A stretch of DNA of 54,386 nucleotides from Clostridia bacterium. Its GTDB lineage: Bacteria > Bacillota > Clostridia > Christensenellales > Aristaeellaceae. Location: the NCBI GenBank assembly GCA_017501255.1, contig JAFVXE010000043.1:1-54386 (forward strand), read 5' to 3'. The notes beneath the pieces are model-generated. The model ran no database searches, had not been told where the DNA came from, and was given only the letters and a program-made list of their open reading frames with translations. Of the stretch, positions 51,531-54,386 are shown piece after piece. The translations under genes and the position numbers were made by a program. Position 1 is the stretch's first letter. The number at the start of each line of letters is the position of its first letter.

Positions 51531-52067
51531 ATGAAATTGCTGGTGGTGGATGCCCAAGCCCTCATTACCACCCCTGCGCTGTATGCCTTTGACCGTTTCG
51601 TGGAAACCGTCACCCGGCTGATTACCGCCGCCCGGCAAAACCATGTGGAGGTCATCTATATCCGTCATGACGACGGCCCGGATCAGCCCCTGTCGCCGGG
51701 AAAGCCCGGCTATGATGTATATGAAACCTTTGCGCCACTGCCCGGGGAGCGAATTTTCGACAAGACCGTTAACAGTCCCTACCGGGAAAGCGGCCTGTTG
51801 GAATACCTGCGCTCCAGCGGTGAAACGGATTTGATGGTCTGCGGACTTCAAACGGATTTTTGTATAGACGCCACCATCAAATGCGGCTTTGAGCATGGCT
51901 TTCGGATGCTGGTGCCCGCCTATGGCAACACCACCACGGACAACGCCTTTCTCAGCGGCGAGGCCACCTACCGGTACTACAACCAGTGGATGTGGCCCCG
52001 GCGATATGCTGATTGCGTATCGCTGGAGGAAGCGGTGAGGCGCATGGCAGGCAACCCGGAGAAATAG
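51531..52067 (+). CDS. Isochorismatase-family cysteine hydrolase
   Basis: A 178-aa cytoplasmic hydrolase. LLVVDAQ (Asp), IFDKTVNSPY (Lys) and VCGLQTDFCIDATIKCGFEHGF (nucleophile Cys) supply the triad of the family that includes nicotinamidase and YcaC-like hydrolases. The cis-peptide VCGLQT is typical. Substrate unknown. ATG at 51531 preferred (AGGAAAGGA upstream); the ATG at 51522 lies very close to that site. The gene follows the MATE gene by 31 bases. Confidence 0.85.
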   Translation: MKLLVVDAQALITTPALYAFDRFVETVTRLITAARQNHVEVIYIRHDDGPDQPLSPGKPGYDVYETFAPLPGERIFDKTVNSPYRESGLLEYLRSSGETDLMVCGLQTDFCIDATIKCGFEHGFRMLVPAYGNTTTDNAFLSGEATYRYYNQWMWPRRYADCVSLEEAVRRMAGNPEK

Positions 52068-52090
52068 GCGAAATAAAACAGGTGAAAAAG

Positions 52091-52141
52091 CACACCCCGT
52101 CTCGGCACCGGAAAAAACCGGTGGGAAGCGGGGTGTGTTTT
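52091..52141 (+). terminator. Terminator of the alcohol dehydrogenase-MATE-hydrolase operon
   Basis: CACACCCCG (52091-52099) pairs with CGGGGTGTG (52129-52137), with an inner ACCGG/CCGGT stem, followed by TTTTC. It may also act for the convergent membrane protein gene. Confidence 0.8.
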
Positions 52142-52153
52142 CATCAATCAGCA

Positions 52154-54049
52154 TCATTCCCCGCCCAGAAACAGGGTGGGTTCATAAGCAGGATCGGTTT
52201 TCACAAGACCTTCTGCCGTGACCGTGTACAGACGGCAGGTTTCCGGCTCGCCGTCCAGGAACAGCGTGCCCATTTTCTCAACAAATTCAAGGGTAAAGCT
52301 GTCCAGATAAACGTATCCATATCCCTCTGCAACAAGGGCATTCAGCCAGGTGTCAGCATCTGCGTAGTGCCGCTCCGGCCTGACATTGGTGTAATAGTTT
52401 TTCAAGCGGATATTGTGGTCGATCAACCGGAAATAGATCTGGTGGTGATTGCCGCCGGGTTCAACGGACTGCACCACATACAGATTGGTCGCTTCTTCCT
52501 TCTCATCCTCCTGTGCAGGCATCTGCCAGGTGATCTGTGCCACATGATGCACGCTGCGGGCTACCGGATCCACATCCGGATGATAGATCATATCCGGCAG
52601 CTCAAAAGTGAAGCTGCACAGCAGTACAACCGCCAGAATCCCAAATGCGCCCTTGATTTTCCCGCTGATGGGATGACGGAGAATCAATTCCAGCGTAAGC
52701 ATGGCCAGAAGATTGATCATGGCCTGCGTCAGGGTTCCGCAGTAGCGCACATAGGAAGCAATTCCACCCATAGCGCAAACATACAGCACAAGCAAACTGA
52801 TCTGATACACCAGATTGCTCACATGAAGCCCGATCATCACACCGGCTGCGGGCTGCTCTGTTTTGCGGTACGCAAGCCACAAAAGCAGGCTCCACCCAGC
52901 AAACACCACTGTGAAAAACAGCCAACTGCGCCCAAAGGGCAGCCGATTCCAAAACAGCTGGTAGCGGGTGCCGGTCAGGGATTCACTGGTGAGAATCGGA
53001 TGGAAGAAATCCCGGATGGTATCCATCTGCCGCTGGCTCAGGGTCCATTCCGTCAGGATCCGCAGGGGATTATCGTAGAAACCGATGTGATTGTGCACAT
53101 CATATTTCGCCAGCAGCAGCTTCCAGATTACCGCTACAACAGCCACTGCACCGGCGGCCATCAGCAGATACAGGGGCGTTTTTCTGGTTTTGCGCCACAG
53201 TACAAACAGGCAGATCACCATGGAAAGAATCGCCAGCAGAAGGCCGCTGTCCTTCAGCAGCACCAGCGTGCACAGCGACAGGATATAGGCGGTCAGCTGG
53301 AAGGCATCCTGACGGCTGCGCAGCTGCCACAACACATACAGATTATAGGCAAAGGTCATGCCCAACAGCGGATCAATATAGATGGCATAGTAATAGTCGT
53401 TCACATCGCCGATGCCATTGGAAAACGCCATGGGCAGCAGAACCATCAAAAAGCTGATGGGAAGAATCCACAGCCCCTTTTTCCATTCCAGCCTCTGACA
53501 ACAGGGGATCATCAGTGTCAGGCCCAAAAACGCATAGGCATAGTACAGCCCGTTTTCCACAAACTCCGGGTTCAGCTTCTGGAAGAAATACTGGAAAAGA
53601 GAAGCGCCGGGGTAGTAAGACTGCATAACGGAATAGATCAGGCTATCGGGGCCCAGCTGCAACGCATTGCTGAAATACAGAGCCCGGGGCACCGCTGCCC
53701 ACAGGCGCAGCTCATCCCACTGACGGGGCTGGGACTGACGGGTAATCAGCCAGATGATGATCAGCGACACAAAAAAAACCACACTGCCCGGAGATACGAA
53801 CCGGAGCCATTTCTCTTTGGAAAAACGGCGCAGATGCAGCCAAAGCCCCGCCGCCCAGCAAGCCAGCAGCAAACCAATCGATACATAAAAACCAAGCAGC
53901 AACTGGTTGACCACATAAAACAGGTACAGCACGATCATGGTTGCCATGCACGCAGGGGCCAGCACTTCCTCTGTGCGTCTGCGGCTGCTCAGGCCAGTGA
54001 TCAGGCAGGCAGGGCCCAGCATCAGGAAAAAAAGAAGCAAGCGGGTCAT
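52154..54049 (-). CDS. Large GT-C-like polytopic membrane protein
   Basis: A 631-aa membrane protein with about 12 helices and an extracytoplasmic C-terminal domain of about 130 residues. The first large loop has RQWDELRLWAAVPRALYFSNAL with acidic WDE in the place where GT-C glycosyltransferases carry their catalytic acidic residue. SYYPGASLFQYFFQ and GDVNDYYYAIYIDPLLG are further conserved-looking stretches. The architecture resembles that of the DUF6020-type protein in this window, without close similarity. No family named with certainty. GAGGTG precedes ATG 54049; a clear promoter lies at 54086-54113. It likely transfers a lipid-linked sugar or modifies surface polymers. Confidence 0.65.
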   Translation of the reverse strand: MTRLLLFFLMLGPACLITGLSSRRRTEEVLAPACMATMIVLYLFYVVNQLLLGFYVSIGLLLACWAAGLWLHLRRFSKEKWLRFVSPGSVVFFVSLIIIWLITRQSQPRQWDELRLWAAVPRALYFSNALQLGPDSLIYSVMQSYYPGASLFQYFFQKLNPEFVENGLYYAYAFLGLTLMIPCCQRLEWKKGLWILPISFLMVLLPMAFSNGIGDVNDYYYAIYIDPLLGMTFAYNLYVLWQLRSRQDAFQLTAYILSLCTLVLLKDSGLLLAILSMVICLFVLWRKTRKTPLYLLMAAGAVAVVAVIWKLLLAKYDVHNHIGFYDNPLRILTEWTLSQRQMDTIRDFFHPILTSESLTGTRYQLFWNRLPFGRSWLFFTVVFAGWSLLLWLAYRKTEQPAAGVMIGLHVSNLVYQISLLVLYVCAMGGIASYVRYCGTLTQAMINLLAMLTLELILRHPISGKIKGAFGILAVVLLCSFTFELPDMIYHPDVDPVARSVHHVAQITWQMPAQEDEKEEATNLYVVQSVEPGGNHHQIYFRLIDHNIRLKNYYTNVRPERHYADADTWLNALVAEGYGYVYLDSFTLEFVEKMGTLFLDGEPETCRLYTVTAEGLVKTDPAYEPTLFLGGE

Positions 54050-54085
54050 CGAAGGTTCACCTCATTGGTATGGATTGGTTCTTTC

Positions 54086-54113
54086 AGTATAGCATAACGG
54101 ATAGCAATGTCAA
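54086..54113 (-). promoter_or_regulatory. Promoter of the GT-C-like gene
   Basis: Perfect TTGACA (54108-54113), 16-base spacer, TATACT (54086-54091) on the minus strand. Confidence 0.75.
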
Positions 54114-54120
54114 CCAAAGC

Positions 54121-54148
54121 AAAAGGGCTGCTGCATCGGCAACAGCCC
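54121..54148 (-). terminator. Terminator of an upstream minus-strand gene outside the window
   Basis: On the minus strand GGGCTGTTGC pairs with GCAGCAGCCC across CGAT (one T/G wobble), followed by TTTTGC. The gene it ends is not in this window. Confidence 0.6.
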
Positions 54149-54386
54149 CCATACTGCGTACAAACCCCAGGAGGTATCGGAGGGGCGCACCCCTCCGATG
54201 ATCTTCCGAAACCGGCGGCGTGCATTGCGGCCCAAACCCAACCTTCGGTCGGTTTTGGGCTTCGGCGTTGCGGGAGCGCTTTGCGCTGTCCTCACGCCTC
54301 GGTTCGCTTTGCTCACCCTTCCGGCGGTTTCGGAACCCTTGCGCAGCAAGGGCTTCCTATCGCCGTTTGCCGCCCGGCGAGCCAAA
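54149..54386. repeat. Palindrome-rich non-coding end of window
   Basis: No gene is supported. GGAGGGG-CGCA-CCCCTCC at 54179-54197 is a hairpin. TTCCGAAACCGGCGG (54204-54218) and CCGGCGGTTTCGGAA (54321-54335) are near-perfect inverted repeats, one mismatch, that bound a 132-bp block containing GCCCAAACCCAACC facing GGTCGGTTTTGGGC. It resembles the short palindromic elements around ruvCAB. Small ORFs here lack ribosome-binding sites. Confidence 0.55.

Noticed and set aside
52013..54097. 694-aa plus-strand frame opposite the GT-C-like protein
   Set aside because: Gln/His-rich antisense of a membrane protein; no start signals, crosses a terminator.

Overview
The window looks like a chromosomal stretch from a GC-rich member of the Clostridia (Bacillota), probably a gut commensal. 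The evidence is a lysine L-box leader and a T-box leader, LplB/YtcP-type sugar importers, an ANTAR regulator next to glnA, a CD1871A-type small protein, strong AAAGGAG/GGAGG ribosome-binding sites and classic TTGACA-N17-TATAAT promoters. The species assignment is inference. I saw no rRNA, tRNA, CRISPR array, prophage or complete transposase gene. Most coding strands carry long antisense ORFs created by the high-GC codon pattern, and these were discarded.

Layout. 1-2.6 kb: the 3' end of a glutamine synthetase, an ANTAR regulator and a secreted phosphodiester-glycosidase-like protein. 2.6-9.0 kb, minus strand: a lysine-riboswitch-controlled NhaC-family transporter (LysW type), a DUF3237 protein, an unusual 843-aa fusion of a sugar-isomerase-like TIM barrel with an acyl-CoA synthetase behind a T-box leader, and an aldo/keto-reductase-like protein. 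9.2-12.4 kb: a redox triad (TlpA-like thioredoxin, a 55-aa CXXC protein, a polyferredoxin-type membrane protein) and a Sel1-repeat protein. 12.5-23.0 kb: a carbohydrate locus with an AraC regulator, two permeases, a solute-binding protein, three Gfo/Idh/MocA oxidoreductases and a 670-aa protein of unknown family. No ABC ATPase is encoded there, as is usual for this importer type. 23.1-25.6 kb: a serine hydrolase and a GH51 arabinofuranosidase on divergent promoters.

25.7-32.3 kb, minus strand: three GNAT acetyltransferases, queA, a TfoX-like protein, a methyltransferase and the ruvCAB operon. The intervals on either side of ruvCAB (29.7-30.2 and 32.3-33.1 kb) are packed with small palindromic repeats, and one copy supplies the 3' end of the next gene. 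33.1-38.2 kb: a tight three-gene minus-strand operon of unknown role (membrane-anchored protein, secreted SH3-like protein, CbxX/CfqX-type AAA+ ATPase). 38.4-43.4 kb: sfsA, a YjjG-type nucleotidase, a flavin reductase, a metallophosphoesterase with a broken GNHD motif, an L,D-transpeptidase and a coiled-coil protein. 43.6-45.7 kb: a site-2-protease homologue, scpA and scpB. 45.9-54.1 kb: a glycosyltransferase with an overlapping DUF6020-type membrane protein, an iron alcohol dehydrogenase, a MATE exporter, a cysteine hydrolase and a large GT-C-like membrane protein.

The most unusual item is the T-box-controlled TIM-barrel/acyl-CoA-synthetase fusion at 5.2-8.05 kb. T-boxes normally control aminoacyl-tRNA synthetases or amino-acid biosynthesis and uptake genes, so this one ties a CoA-ligase of unknown substrate to the charging state of one tRNA.
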